64,000 nt of DNA from Odontocerum albicorne (GCA_949825065.1 OX463852.1:14174127-14238126); one strand, 5' to 3'. Shown: positions 41,501 to 50,639, counted from the stretch's first letter. A program made the numbers and translations. Notes: generated by a model not told the origin, from the letters alone.

Positions 41501-43890
41501 GAACGCTTGTCGAAGCTTACGGTGAGCATGCTCTTGGTAAATCACAGTGCTTTGAGTGGTTTAAAAAATTCAAAAGTGGAGATTTTGACGTGAGAAACGA
41601 AGAACGTGGAAGACCACCGAGAAAGTTTGAAGACGCCGAATTGCAAGTATTGTTGGATGAAGATGACGCTCAAACGCAACAACAACTTGCGGATCAATTA
41701 AATGTGACACGAGAAGCCGTCTCCATACATTTGAAAGCCATGTGAAAGTTCCAGAAGGTGGGAAAATGGGTTCCACATGAACTGAATGAAAGACAGCAGG
41801 AAAACGGAAAAACCTTTGCGAAATGCTGCTCGCCAGGTACAAAACAAAATCATTTCTCCATCGAATTGTGACTGGCGATGAAAAATGGATATATTTCGAG
41901 AATACTAAGCGTAAAAGAACATGGGTAACTCCAAGCAAACCAGCGAAATCGACTGCAAGGCCAAATCGCTATGGACGGAAGACAATGCTCTGTGTTTGGT
42001 GGGATCAGAAGGCTGTTATCTATTATGAGCTGCAAAAACCTGGCAAAACCATTAATAATGAACGCTACCGACAACAAATGATGGATTTGAACCAAGCATT
42101 GCGTGAAAAACGACCAGAATATCCAAAGAGGCAACACAAAGTGATTTTGCTTCATGATAATGCTCCATCGCACACAGCAAAACCGATCAAGGAAACGATT
42201 GAGGCGTTTAGTTGGCAAATACTTTCGCATGCGGCTTACTCACCAGACTTGGCTCCATCTGATTTCTACTTATTTGCATTGATGGGACACGCACTTGCTG
42301 AGCTGCACTTCATTTCTTACAAAAATGGCTCGATGATTGGTTTGCCTCAAAAGAGCAATAGTTTTTTTGGCGTGGCATCCACAAATTGCCAGAGGGATGG
42401 GAAAATGTGTAGCTAGCGATGGGCAATATTTCGAATAAAATATTTTTTACCATTTTCATACAATAAATGTGTATTTTCTATAAAAAAAATCCGGTTTCAT
42501 ATTTACAGAGCTGGTATATGTATTCATTTATATATCATGTATGCTTCTATATGTGTATTATGATTTTTGCATATTTAATTGCTTTTTTGTGTACTTTTCT
42601 ATATTTTTTAATTTATGTTTGCACAACAGCTGCAAGAATACTTTATTTTTAATATCCTGTTTAAATATGCAAATTTCAACTTAGATTACAAAATGCTCTG
42701 TTTTGATACTTAAATGATTGTTAAATAACACCATCTGTGTAGAATTGTGAGATGTACGAGGCATATCCAGAAACTAAGTGTACTGAATTTTTGTAGGCTA
42801 CAATTTTTTTTATTTAAACAAAAAAATTACGTGGTTACCGTAGTACATATGTAAGCTATTTTTCAACATAGTCGCCATTCCTCTCAATGCAGGTGGTGAA
42901 GCGGGGTATCAACTTTTTGATGCCTTCCTCGAAGTAGTTTCCCGCCAACCCCTCCGTCCACTTCTCCACCTCCTCCTTTACCTCCTCGTCGGTTGAAAAC
43001 CTTTTTCCACCCATGTGCAGCTTCAGGGAGGTAAAGAGATAGTAATCTGAAGGTGCTAGGTCAGGGGAATGCGCGGGATGGTTCAGGACATCCCATTTAA
43101 ACGAGGCGAGCAGTTCCTTCGTGGCGTTGGCCGTGTGTGGTCTTGCATTGTCGTGCAGCAGGCAGACTCCCTTTGTCAGCATGCCTCTCCTCTTGTTCTG
43201 AATCGCCCTCCGCAATTTTTTTAGGGTCTCACAGTATCTTGCAGAGTTGATGGTCTCCCCTTGAGGCATATATTCAATTAAAATTATGCCTTGACAGTCC
43301 CAAAACACGGATGCCATGATTTTCTTGGCTGAAATTGTGGTTTTGAACTTTTTGGCGGAGGATGAAGAGGTGTGACGCCACTGTTGAGACTGGCTTTTGG
43401 TTTCAGGCGTGTAGTGTGCAACCCAAGTTTCATCTCCAGTAACGATGGAGCGGAGAAATTCATCTCCATGGAGTTTGCAGCGCCTCAAAAACTCTTGCCC
43501 GGCCTCCACTCGATTCAACTTGGCGGGAGATTGGTTTGACATTTTTCACGAAACGTGTTGTCGCGTCGACACTTCTCAACGTACTGACCTCGAACCGGTC
43601 TCGTTGCGGAGGGGAAGGGTCAGGCTACACGGAAGTATAGCCAACATGTCGAAAATAAAATCCATCCGGTCGTGAGAGCCTCAGTACACTTATTTTCTGG
43701 ATACGCCTCGTATTTAAAATTATTTGTATCACATATTTATTTGGTTTTTACATTTCAGGACCTCCTCCTTGGAGACGCAACTAAAGCAAAGAAAGAACTT
43801 GGCTGGAGTCCAAAAACAACATTTGACGAACTTGTAAGAGATATGATGGACTCTGACATTGAGCTTATGAAGCAGAATCCTCGAGCGTAA
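32438..43890 (+). CDS. Gmd: GDP-mannose 4,6-dehydratase, six exons
   Basis: Joining 32438-32500, 33287-33481, 37238-37469, 38774-39006, 40327-40542 and 43759-43890 gives 1071 nt, 356 residues plus stop. Every intron is GT-AG and the frame is continuous. The enzyme converts GDP-mannose to GDP-4-keto-6-deoxymannose in the cytosol, the first step of GDP-fucose synthesis. It is an extended short-chain dehydrogenase with a Rossmann glycine motif [17 protein letters not shown] (residues 15-31), [18 protein letters not shown] and YNLAAQSHV. The catalytic set is Thr140 and Glu142 (QASTSELYG) and Tyr163-Lys167 (SPYACAK). NHESPRRG and [16 protein letters not shown] are diagnostic for GMD. The length is close to the human enzyme (372), which has a longer N-terminus. 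Introns 2 and 5 are enlarged by transposons. The gene converges on the minus-strand exon at 44411. I see no disabling change. Confidence 0.97.
32501..33286 (+). other. GMD intron 1
   Basis: 786 bp. Contains two overlapping open frames at 32662-33038 in relatively CG-poor but less AT-rich sequence ('cagggaagacccctcgctca'). This may be a repeat fragment I do not recognise. Confidence 0.5.
33287..33481 (+). CDS. Gmd: GMD exon 2
   Basis: Residues 22-86, from [10 protein letters not shown] to CLVSIIAQ. The acceptor is ttttgacag and the donor GTTTCC; phase 0 at both ends. Supplies the rest of the NADP-binding loop and [11 protein letters not shown]. Confidence 0.95.
33660..33915 (+). mobile_element. 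Non-LTR retrotransposon 3' fragment in GMD intron 2
   Basis: Broken plus frames show [15 protein letters not shown], a [12 protein letters not shown] 'acaataatgtatgggtgtga', then [13 protein letters not shown] and a SINGSCGKG segment. Same WFGHVERM family as 7400-7715. Confidence 0.6.
34051..35382 (-). mobile_element. Full-length mariner, copy C of family M1, in GMD intron 2
   Basis: 1332 bp between TA duplications (34049-34050 and 35383-35384). Terminal repeats CGAGGCATATCCAGAAAGTA and, reversed, CGAGGCGTATCCAGAAAGTA. This is the only copy with both DNA-binding and catalytic halves, so it is the reference for the deletions in copies A, B and D. It is antisense to GMD and is removed with intron 2. 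Confidence 0.93.
34333..35214 (-). pseudogene. Mariner copy C transposase with late nonsense codons
   Basis: An open frame of 293 codons from [13 protein letters not shown]. It contains two HTH regions (first ending [20 protein letters not shown]; second [20 protein letters not shown]), the linker [10 protein letters not shown], and catalytic motifs TGDETW, HDNARPH and APSDY with 34 residues between the second and third Asp (D,D34D). The Tyr codon after the third Asp is followed by TAA, and a second nonsense codon lies further on, so about 50 C-terminal residues are lost. Otherwise the protein is well preserved, suggesting recent inactivation. Confidence 0.9.
35419..35823. mobile_element. Tc1/mariner-type MITE in GMD intron 2
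   Basis: Terminal repeats TGAGGCGTGATAAAAAA and, reversed, CATGGCGTGATAAAAAA, with TA on both sides (35417-35418 and 35824-35825). The interior (35418-35654 frame, 'cttcaacatagtccccat') resembles the 3' end of a mariner-like parent. No transposase core. Confidence 0.7.
35830..36375. other. AT-rich intron sequence
   Basis: Part of GMD intron 2. Nothing recognised. Confidence 0.4.
36381..36995. mobile_element. piggyBac-like non-autonomous element (TTAA target)
   Basis: Ends CCTGTTCCCCGCG and, reversed, CCTGTTCACCGCG match at 12 of 13 positions, and TTAA flanks both (36377-36380 and 36996-36999). TTAA duplications with C-start ends are the hallmark of piggyBac. The interior has no transposase frame. 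A 29-bp direct repeat (36647-36675 and 36676-36704) lies inside. Confidence 0.7.
36647..36704. repeat. Perfect 29-bp tandem duplication
   Basis: AGTCTCTCTTACGTAAATAA + ACATTACTA occurs twice head to tail without a mismatch inside the TTAA element, implying a recent duplication. The unit contains the palindrome TTACGTAA. Confidence 0.9.
37238..37469 (+). CDS. Gmd: GMD exon 3
   Basis: Residues 87-163 plus the first base of codon 164. Acceptor gttaatttag, donor GTAATA. Carries Thr140, Glu142 and Tyr163. Confidence 0.95.
37913..38022. repeat. Two SINE family 2 tails, head to head
   Basis: The first half, reversed, reads ATGGCAATAAACCGCCAG; the second reads forward CTGGCAATAAACTCACC and ends 'aatcaataaataaa'. 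Two tail fragments in opposite orientation form an imperfect palindrome inside GMD intron 3. Confidence 0.5.
38600..38672 (-). repeat. SINE family 2 head in GMD intron 3
   Basis: Minus strand: ATGGCCTAGTTAGTAAGGCA then 'ttccgacccggagatttggg' and GGTTCGAGT, the tRNA-like head of family 2. Confidence 0.55.
38774..39006 (+). CDS. Gmd: GMD exon 4
   Basis: Completes codon 164 and runs to DYVE. Acceptor ctttcttttcag, donor GTAAAA. Carries Lys167 and NHESPRRG. Confidence 0.95.
39007..40326 (+). other. GMD intron 4
   Basis: 1320 bp of AT-rich sequence with no recognised transposon, the least invaded long intron of the gene. Confidence 0.6.
40327..40542 (+). CDS. Gmd: GMD exon 5
   Basis: 72 codons from VMWVMLQQ to YFRPTEV. 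Acceptor actttttctag, perfect donor GTAAGT. Contains the substrate-binding [11 protein letters not shown] segment. Confidence 0.95.
40543..41330 (+). other. 5' part of GMD intron 5
   Basis: AT-rich; no element recognised until the mariner at 41333. Confidence 0.5.
41361..41410. repeat. Perfect 22-bp hairpin, 6-nt loop
   Basis: Arms 41361-41382 and 41389-41410 (TGCTATGAAAACATATATAG + TT and its exact complement) flank TAATAC. It sits between the left terminal repeat and the transposase start of the Mos1-like mariner. Such a palindrome is not a usual part of mariner 5' ends. Confidence 0.95.
41823..42416 (+). pseudogene. Mos1-like transposase, catalytic half
   Basis: 197 codons containing all three catalytic Asp motifs ([23 protein letters not shown]) and the MLCVWWDQ block. 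Upstream DNA-binding parts are in other frames with nonsense codons. The C-terminal WxxWF...GIHKLP region is also shifted. Confidence 0.8.
42757..43710 (-). mobile_element. Internally deleted mariner, copy D of family M1, in GMD intron 5
   Basis: 954 bp between TA dinucleotides, with both terminal repeats (CGAGGCATATCCAGAAACTA; reversed right end CGAGGCGTATCCAGAAAATA). The transposase frame is open but lacks the DNA-binding domains. The breakpoint (CCCGCCAAGT joined to TGAATCG) is identical to copy A and shows AAGT microhomology in copy C. Confidence 0.9.
42856..43542 (-). pseudogene. Deleted mariner transposase, open frame retained
   Basis: 228 codons running MSNQSPAK directly into [13 protein letters not shown]. 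All three catalytic motifs ([27 protein letters not shown]) and the C-terminus [11 protein letters not shown] are intact. The in-frame junction leaves a DNA-binding-less catalytic protein of 228 residues. Whether it is ever translated is unknown. Confidence 0.85.
43759..43890 (+). CDS. Gmd: GMD exon 6 (terminal)
   Basis: 44 codons from [19 protein letters not shown] to the stop. Acceptor tttacatttcag. It starts only 49 bp after mariner copy D (ends 43710), so the branch-point region sits between the transposon end and the exon. Confidence 0.95.
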   Translation, partial: DLLLGDATKAKKELGWSPKTTFDELVRDMMDSDIELMKQNPRA

Positions 43891-44073
43891 AGTCAGATAC
43901 TCTTTTTAAGATAAATAGCAGATTGATATATTTAAATCGGCCAGTTTTTAGCGTATTTTGGTATTCATTGACAAATTGATAATATGTAATTGATAGGATT
44001 TTATATTTTGAAAATAATATCTCCAAAAATAATGTAGCAGTTGATCAAGCTGTATAGCTGTTGGCATATAATA

Positions 44074-44245
44074 TTAGTTTGGTGCATAATAAAGTATCCT
44101 TTTACTTTACTAATATATTCCTTAATATAGTATGTGTGTCGATAACCATCTTCATATTCATCATATCATGCTTTATCACTTCAAAAAAGGATGGACTGCA
44201 GCAGTCATTTTGCGATAAAACAATATTTACTAGGCACCAACCTCG
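44074..44245 (+). mobile_element. 172-bp deleted mariner (MITE-like), downstream of GMD
   Basis: Left end TTAGTTTGGTGCATAATAAA and right end reading ACTAGGCACCAACCTCG, flanked by TA. The interior keeps 'catcatatcatgctttatca' and 'ggatggactgcagcagtcat', matching the ends of the fold-back mariner at 27431-28296, especially its right arm. Confidence 0.7.
44088..44093 (+). promoter_or_regulatory. First AATAAA downstream of the GMD stop codon
   Basis: No canonical AATAAA is present between the stop (43890) and this site, which lies within the small mariner at 44074-44245. GMD mRNA may therefore use a transposon-derived polyadenylation signal, or a variant signal upstream. Inference from position only. 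Confidence 0.35.
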
Positions 44246-44410
44246 TATTATCAATATTTGGGCAGTGTGAGTAAAAAAGTTTTGATTTTATAAAATACAG
44301 TTTCAGCTATGAAAATTAATTTTATGTTAAATATATTATTGAAGAATTACAATAATTTTTTTTGGCAAGATTTATGCGTTAAAGCAATGCCTTCCAGAAG
44401 GGATTGTACA

Positions 44411-44602
44411 CTAAGGTCTTCTGTATCTCAAAGTGAGAATCACCTGGTTCTTCTGTGCACAGTCCTCACATAATGTATCCTCTCCAGCCAGGTCAATGTC
44501 TGGTGTTAGCTTGTGCAGCTTCTTAACGCCTCCAGAAAACATGTATAGTTGATAGCTGTGTGTCTTTGTGTGGATTTCCCTGCACACATAGAAAGGCGAC
44601 TT
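44411..44602 (-). CDS. Terminal exon of an unidentified gene
   Basis: On the minus strand a CAG acceptor (aaatgctcag) is followed by an open, phase-0 exon of 63 codons plus stop. It starts KSPFYVCREIHTKTHSYQLY and ends LCEDCAQKNQVILTLRYRRP. The codon use, mixed composition and CxxC pair look like conserved coding sequence. I do not recognise the family. Upstream exons would lie at higher coordinates, beyond or within the retrotransposon at 45650-47615. It converges with GMD, whose stop is 521 bp away. Confidence 0.5.
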   Translation of the reverse strand, partial: KSPFYVCREIHTKTHSYQLYMFSGGVKKLHKLTPDIDLAGEDTLCEDCAQKNQVILTLRYRRP

Positions 44603-44629
44603 CTGAGCATTTGTGCATATCATGTGCAA

Positions 44630-45645
44630 TTCGGCCTATTCTTCATCTTATCCTATTCAGAATGCACCACTCCTTCCGAAAAAAGGAAAAGTGGCATCTC
44701 AGCCATCCCTAAAATGCTCGTTTTTAAAGTGTCACTCAACTGTTCATATTCACAAAATTTATTCATATTCAAATTGTCGTTGACTTACTCCAGAGTTTTT
44801 AGATTGGTCGGTGAGAAATGAAACAGAGTGGCGGTGTTTTTCTTATTTCTGTTATTAATAAGAAAAACAGTTTAGGTCAATTTGGGACATCTATTTGTAC
44901 TCTTTAATGGGTGCTTCTTCAGAACTTATATCAGGAGATGGCGTATTTCATAGAACTGAAAGATGTGGGTGTAGACTCTAGAGTTCCCGCAAAAATATGC
45001 ATCGCATTTTGTGTGTATATGTCAAGATGACATATATTCCCACAGCAAAAATAACTGGCCATTGGAACAAAAAAATCCAACACTGATGGTTATGCATTAT
45101 ATCTTCAGATTATTCCAATGAGTTTATGAGTAATATTAAGTTTGCGAATCACTTTTAGGGATAGCATATGGAGTTTAATGTAAACCATCAATCTAATGTA
45201 ACATTGAGATAGCGCGAATATGACTGATTATTCACGTGTTCATTTACAAAAAATTCTCAGTTATGTACCAGAGCAAATTTATTGTAGTATTATTAGGTAT
45301 TATCAAAAAATTTATAGTTGAGATTTGATATTATATTCATAAAAACTTTTTGTCCTGTATTGATTCCGACTATCGTCTCCTTCAATATGTACTAATGCAT
45401 GCCTCAGGTTATTTTCCACATAGTCCCTATCAACATTAATGTAGTTATTGTAGTATGTGCCCAATGTTTTTACCTTGTAATTGTACATACATTGAAATGC
45501 TTGAGCCCAATGCACAGGTACTCCTTTATGAAGAACCTCATAAATTCCAATCTAGAATATTTTGGTATTGCTTTCTTATTTCATTGTAATATAACTATGT
45601 ATATATACATACTGGTGTATTTAAAAAAAAATTGTGTTGAAATTT
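44630..45645. other. Spacer with a possible mariner fragment
   Basis: 45312-45515 minus encodes YYNNYINVDRDYVENNLRHA, which resembles the extreme C-terminus of a mariner-like transposase ('GDYVE'). The remainder is AT-rich without recognised features. Confidence 0.3.
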
Positions 45646-45649
45646 GAAT

Positions 45650-47615
45650 GATTTATGGACATAAATCGAAATTCTAACCTCAAACCCACGCGGTTTTCGA
45701 TTTTGGCGAACGCTAAAACGATTAAACACAGAGTATTCGGAGTAACTTTTAAAGTGATTTCAACTAACCATATTAAGTGCTATAAACATATGTCATGGAC
45801 GGACTCCCGTCTGTGGGAGCGCCTTCGCGAGCTCGTTGATGATGCCTATGTCCCCGCAGAAACAGCGGCCCATCATGTATAGCATGACTCCGGGAATAGA
45901 AATGGGTGATCAGCATGAAGGGAGCAAGTGCCGGGCCTATAAACTATGTGAGAACATTTTGAGAAAGGCCAAATCGCAGGATATCATAAACGGTGTCAAG
46001 GAGCTGAAAATTATTATTAAGGGTTTAGTAGAGGAAACTGAAAATAATGGGAAGACCGGAGAGCGTATGAACACCAGAAATACTATGGTGAGGGAGAAGG
46101 ATCGCGAGGGAGGGGAGATTGAGAACGCCATAAAACTCCTAAGCGACAAGATGAAGTGAAGTAGCCCTTCTCAAGGAAGCAAATGAGGCTTATAGGACAC
46201 AGTTCAAACCAGCCATTGCTCATTCAGGAATGGCTGGTGGCTCGGGTCTCACCTCGAACCTAATATCCTATTCAAGAGCTCTATATATGTAGATGAAACG
46301 CAGCCACAAGGGTTACTATTCCGTCGGGACTTGGTCCGGAGAAAAAGTACACGGTGGTCGTGACGATCAGTAACAAGAGAGATACGTTCGAGAACATAAA
46401 GAAGCGTCTCCTCTCCGCTGTGAAGCCCAAAGAGCTTCAAATAGGGATTACCGGTATGTCCACCATATCACAGAATCGGGTCGTGATAACTTGCCCGGAA
46501 GAGAGGCACCTGATAAAGCTCAAGGGCGCCATTAATTCGGTTAAAGACCTCTCCGCAAAGCCCGGGAAAGAACCGATTATGGCTGTTAACGAGACTAGAG
46601 TAGAGCTTCGGGAGTCCCGCGTCGAAGAGACAGGACCTCGCTGGTCTCTGTTAGGGTTTGTCAGGTGAATTATCAGCGATCATCGATGACCCTGGACCTG
46701 ATCAAGATGTTCTTCTGTCGTCCTTCGCGGACGCCAACTCTGTGTTTGTTTCGGTCTGCCTTGGGGGACACTTGATCTTAGGATTGGTCTATGTCGAGCC
46801 AATCTGGAACTGATGCTAGGAAGCTCAGAAGGTTGGCAGCTATATACAGGGACCAGCAATTCATCATTGACGGGGACTTCAATGCCAAAAGCACTTGGTG
46901 GGGAAGTGACAGGACAGATGCGAGAGGTCTTGCCATAACCGATCTGTGCGTGAAGCTTGGCTGGCATATTCTTAACGAGGGTGATACACTGACATTTGAT
47001 ACCGAGAGGGGGGAAAAAGCTTATTTGTCGGGGCTTGGGCACTTCCATGCGTTCGGCTTGTGAGGTGGGGATTCCACGCTAGGAGCGTCGTACGTGGGGA
47101 AGCTGTGCTTGGTGGACAGCCGATCTGGAAGTTCTCAAGAGGAAGGTCACCGCCACGAAAAGGAAATTCAAGAATTCCAGTGCGATCCGGCGAGAATTCA
47201 CCCTTCCGGAATATCTCCAGGCTAACAGAAGTTCAGGACTGCCGTAAGTGCCAAAATGACAAGTTGGAAGGAGTTCTGTCGAGTGCAGAATAAGGAGACT
47301 GTCTGGACTATGCTCAATCGTGTGTTGAGGGTGCGCACGGACTGGGGCTTCTGGGGGTCATCCTGGATAAACCTGAATTGGTCCAAGCACGTCGACATGG
47401 TGTACCAAAAGAAAACAACACTCTCTGGAATGTTGGCAAGGGCCGCTAAGCCCTCTTTGGGTACTGTCTTCTGAGATTCTCAAGGTGCTTTATAGGGGAG
47501 CACTGAAGCCGGTGGCCTTGTATTATTCCAGCGTCTGGGGGGAGGCATGCAAACGAAAGGCCATTCGCAAAAAGCTGAACCAGGCCTAGAGACCCATGTG
47601 TATTTGTATTTGTAA
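45650..47615 (+). mobile_element. R1-clade non-LTR retrotransposon, 5' and 3' parts, broken
   Basis: An ORF1 (gag-like) region at 45836-46668 reads in two frames: a Lys/Glu-rich coiled stretch, then LQIGITGMSTISQNRVVITC and a 'LIKLKGAINSVK' segment. The endonuclease domain follows at 46791-47063 with IIDGDFNAKSTWWGSDRTDA, the apurinic-endonuclease GDFNA motif typical of R1/TRAS-like elements. The polymerase core is largely absent. Post-RT pieces include LNWSKHVDMVYQK (about 47370) and VLYRGALKPVALYYSSVWGE (about 47480). DNA here is notably richer in GC than the flanks. Inactive. Confidence 0.75.
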
Positions 47616-47619
47616 AAAG

Positions 47620-49365
47620 CCAGTGTGGTGCTTAACCCAAGTTTTTATGTTGAATATATATTTTTTTAAACTTTGAGAAAGTGAATGTTCAAAAGAATGC
47701 ATTTAAAACTAAATATTAACTGAGATAAAAAATAAAACACAAAGTTCTTTTGCCAAAATATGCTGGGATCAAAAGGGTTAATGTCTGACCAAAAGACTGG
47801 CAGTATAGTATTGCAATGTCTTTTGAGGCAAAGCATTTGGCACAATATTTTCATTATTATTAAGGAATTATCTGTATCGAGAATTTAAATCTGAAAGGAG
47901 GCTTATTTTACGACACATGCAATAAAATTTGGGCAAAAGGGTTCAAAGTTCTATAAATATACTTTAATACATATGTGCAATTAAAATAATATACAGTGAG
48001 ACTTTGAACAGGCGTCAGACATGTCCACATTTGTAAAAACATATAAAAAGATTTTGAGACTTGAGGTGAACAGGGCATGGAGTGAGGTTGCGCATGATCA
48101 GGTGGTTTGAAAAAATGTGCTTTGGTCATCTTTGGATATTCAAGACCCTCTAAACCAAAAAAAGACAGGATAATTATCATTTTGACAAATTTCTAATATG
48201 AATGTATTTTGTCCTAAATTGATATAAATACGAGTATAACCATTTTGTCCTAAATTGATATGAATATAATATTTTTATCACACCAACAAACATTAGTTAA
48301 CTACAGTTTCGCCTATGATTATATTGTTAAGTCAACCAAAGGTATAATTATTCTTTATTTGCAACACCTACATAATAACTTAATATTGCCGTAATTGTAT
48401 ATATGTAGCTTATTATCAAGTACTAAAAATTGTTTTATTATTTTATGCATCATTTTAATCAATTTAAATATTATTAGTTATAATAATTGTTATTCAATAA
48501 AAATTACCAAAATTCATTACCAATGTCCTATAATCTGGTTGTTATGCTATTTTAGGAACAGAAGAGATATACTGTTGATCAAAAAAGAAAATTTATTGTT
48601 AAGAAGAGTACAGAATAATGAAATGAAAAAAAATTAAATTATGGGAATAAATATTATTTAGAAAATTATGGGAATAAATATTATTTAGATAATAATAAAG
48701 TGTAAGTATAAATATACTTTTTCTGATTTTAGGACCTTGAAGGTAAACTTTTTTTATCTTTTCAAAATTAATATTATTATAAGCTTGAAACATTTGGCTA
48801 TAAAATGTGGTTTATCAAAATCTTGAGCATAATATTGAATTGCACATAGTCACTCAAGATACAGCCTAGTTCTTTAAAGGTGTCCAATATGCTTTGATTT
48901 TTTTTAGAAATCAAAATTAAGTGCAAATACTCGTGTGTCTCACATTATGAATTCCCTTTTTACAAGTATTTTCCCCATAACATTGCCCAATGGTTATATA
49001 TTCAAATTTGTTTGAATGGGGTATATGATTTACTTGAAGCAGACAATGAAGAACTTACAAACATAGATCCGCTTGATATTGATGAACTAATATAAATGTT
49101 CCCTTTACTTTAGTGTGTGTAAAGAAGATATCATGGGTAGATATTTAGTTGTTAAGTTCCACTCCTTGTTGGTTATTTTTGTTATAATTTCATGATATGT
49201 GACGGCTGTTAAAATCACGTGTATAAAGGACGATCTAAAATTAGCATAGGACAGTTTTTGTTTGGCCATTTATGGATATTAGAGTTTTAACCTTAATTTC
49301 GCCTTGTAAGGCAAGTTGAAAGTTGACAAGGAATGTACAAGCCAAATTAGTTATCCTGAGGATAA
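47620..49365. other. AT-rich spacer
   Basis: Contains a 27-bp-period duplication (48636-48688, unit AAATTATGGGAATAAATATT + ATTTAG) and one TACGAGTAT at 48229-48237. No gene recognised. Confidence 0.4.
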
Positions 49366-49369
49366 GATA

Positions 49370-50636
49370 TAACACATCGATCAATAAGCCTCGGGACTAA
49401 CCAACAGATGGCGCCTCTAATAACCATTCTCAGTTAGTACCAACCTTTAGAAGCTATGTGTCAAACTTTCATGACATTCCGACATTGTGTCATTGAGTTA
49501 CAGTGGTTTTAGTGATGCTACTTTTACTATTTTCAAAACAATGGAAAAAACCGAATTTCGTGTGTTGATAAAATATTGTTTTTTAATGGGGAAAAATACT
49601 GTTCAAACTCAGCGACGGCTTGAAAAGTGTTATCTGGGCTCTACTCCGTTGAAAACAACCATTTGTCGGTGGTATGCTGATTACAAACGCGGTCGTACAG
49701 ACACAAATGATGCTGAACGCTCTGGTCGTCCAAATGAGGCTGTTACACCAGAAAACAAAAAAAACCCCTCAAAATCGTGATGAAAAATCGCAAAGTAAAG
49801 TTGCGTGAGATAGCTGACATACTGAAGATATCATTTGGTAGTTTTACACTATTTTGCATGAACATTTGGTCATGAAAAAGCTTTTTTCGAAATGGGTGCC
49901 GCGTTTGCTCACAATGGAAAAGAAACAACAACGCATCGATGATTCAGAGCGCTGTTTGGCACTGTTTACGCAAAATAAACAGGAGTTTTTGCATCGGTAT
50001 GTGACAATGGATGAAACTTGGATCCACCACTATGTTCCGGAATCAATTCGGCAGTTAGCTGAGTGGAGAGCAGCCGGTGAAAGTCGTCCGAAGCGACCAA
50101 AAACTCAACAGTCAGCCGGGAAGGTTTTGGCCTCTGTATTTTGGGATGCGCATGGTATAATATTCATAGATCACCTTGAAAAGGAAAAAACCATCAATAG
50201 CGAATATTACATAGCGTTATTGGAGCGTTTGAAGGCAGAAATTGCAAAAAAACGGCCCCATATGAAGAAAAAAGTTCTCTTTCATCAGGACAATGCACCG
50301 TGTCACAAGTCGATAGTAATGATGGCCAAATTGCATGAGTTGAACTTCAAATTTCTTCCGCACCCACCGTATTCTCCAGATTTGGCCCCCAGCGACTATT
50401 GGCTATTCGCAGACCTCAAAAAGATGCTCCAGGGAAAGAGATTTGGCTCCAATGAAGAAGTGATTGCCTATTTTGAAATCAAAGATAAATCGTTCTACAC
50501 GGCTGGCATAGAAAAGTTAGGAAAGCGTTGGAATGAATGTATCGCTCTTGAAGGAGACTGTGTTGATAAATAAAGAAGAATTTTGGCAAACAAATGTTTT
50601 AGTAGCTAGTCCCAGGGCTTATTGGTCGATGCGTTA
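49370..50636 (+). mobile_element. Irritans-type mariner (Himar1-like), nearly intact
   Basis: Terminal repeats TAACACATCGATCAATAAGC and, reversed, TAACGCATCGACCAATAAGC with TA at both borders. The transposase starts MEKTEFRVLIKYCFLMGKNT (49541) and follows irritans-subfamily proteins closely. A frameshift around 49775-49850, in the segment joining the first and second HTH, splits it into two open frames. Confidence 0.9.
49541..50573 (+). pseudogene. Irritans-type mariner transposase, one frameshifted region
   Basis: The N-terminal frame (to 49780) carries the first HTH and the YKRGRTDTNDAERSGRPNEA linker. The second frame (49854-50573) has KWVPRLLTMEKKQQR, VTMDETWIHHY (first Asp), LFHQDNAPCHKS (second Asp) and APSDYWLF (third Asp; D,D34D), ending LEGDCVDK. 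All catalytic residues survive. The damage visible is a frame change in an A-rich stretch (aaaacaaaaaaaacccc) and a small change near 49845. Confidence 0.88.
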
Positions 50637-50639
50637 TAT

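Larger units (their letters stand above)
41333..42514 (+). mobile_element. Mauritiana-type mariner (Mos1-like) in GMD intron 5
   Basis: Ends TCAGGTCTGTAACTATAAAA and, reversed, CCAGCTCTGTAAATATGAAA are flanked by TA (41331-41332 and 42515-42516). The transposase resembles Drosophila Mos1: [56 protein letters not shown], then [15 protein letters not shown] and APSDF with D,D34D spacing. Stops in the N-terminal half and a frameshift near 41810 inactivate it. It lies in sense orientation to GMD. Confidence 0.88.
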
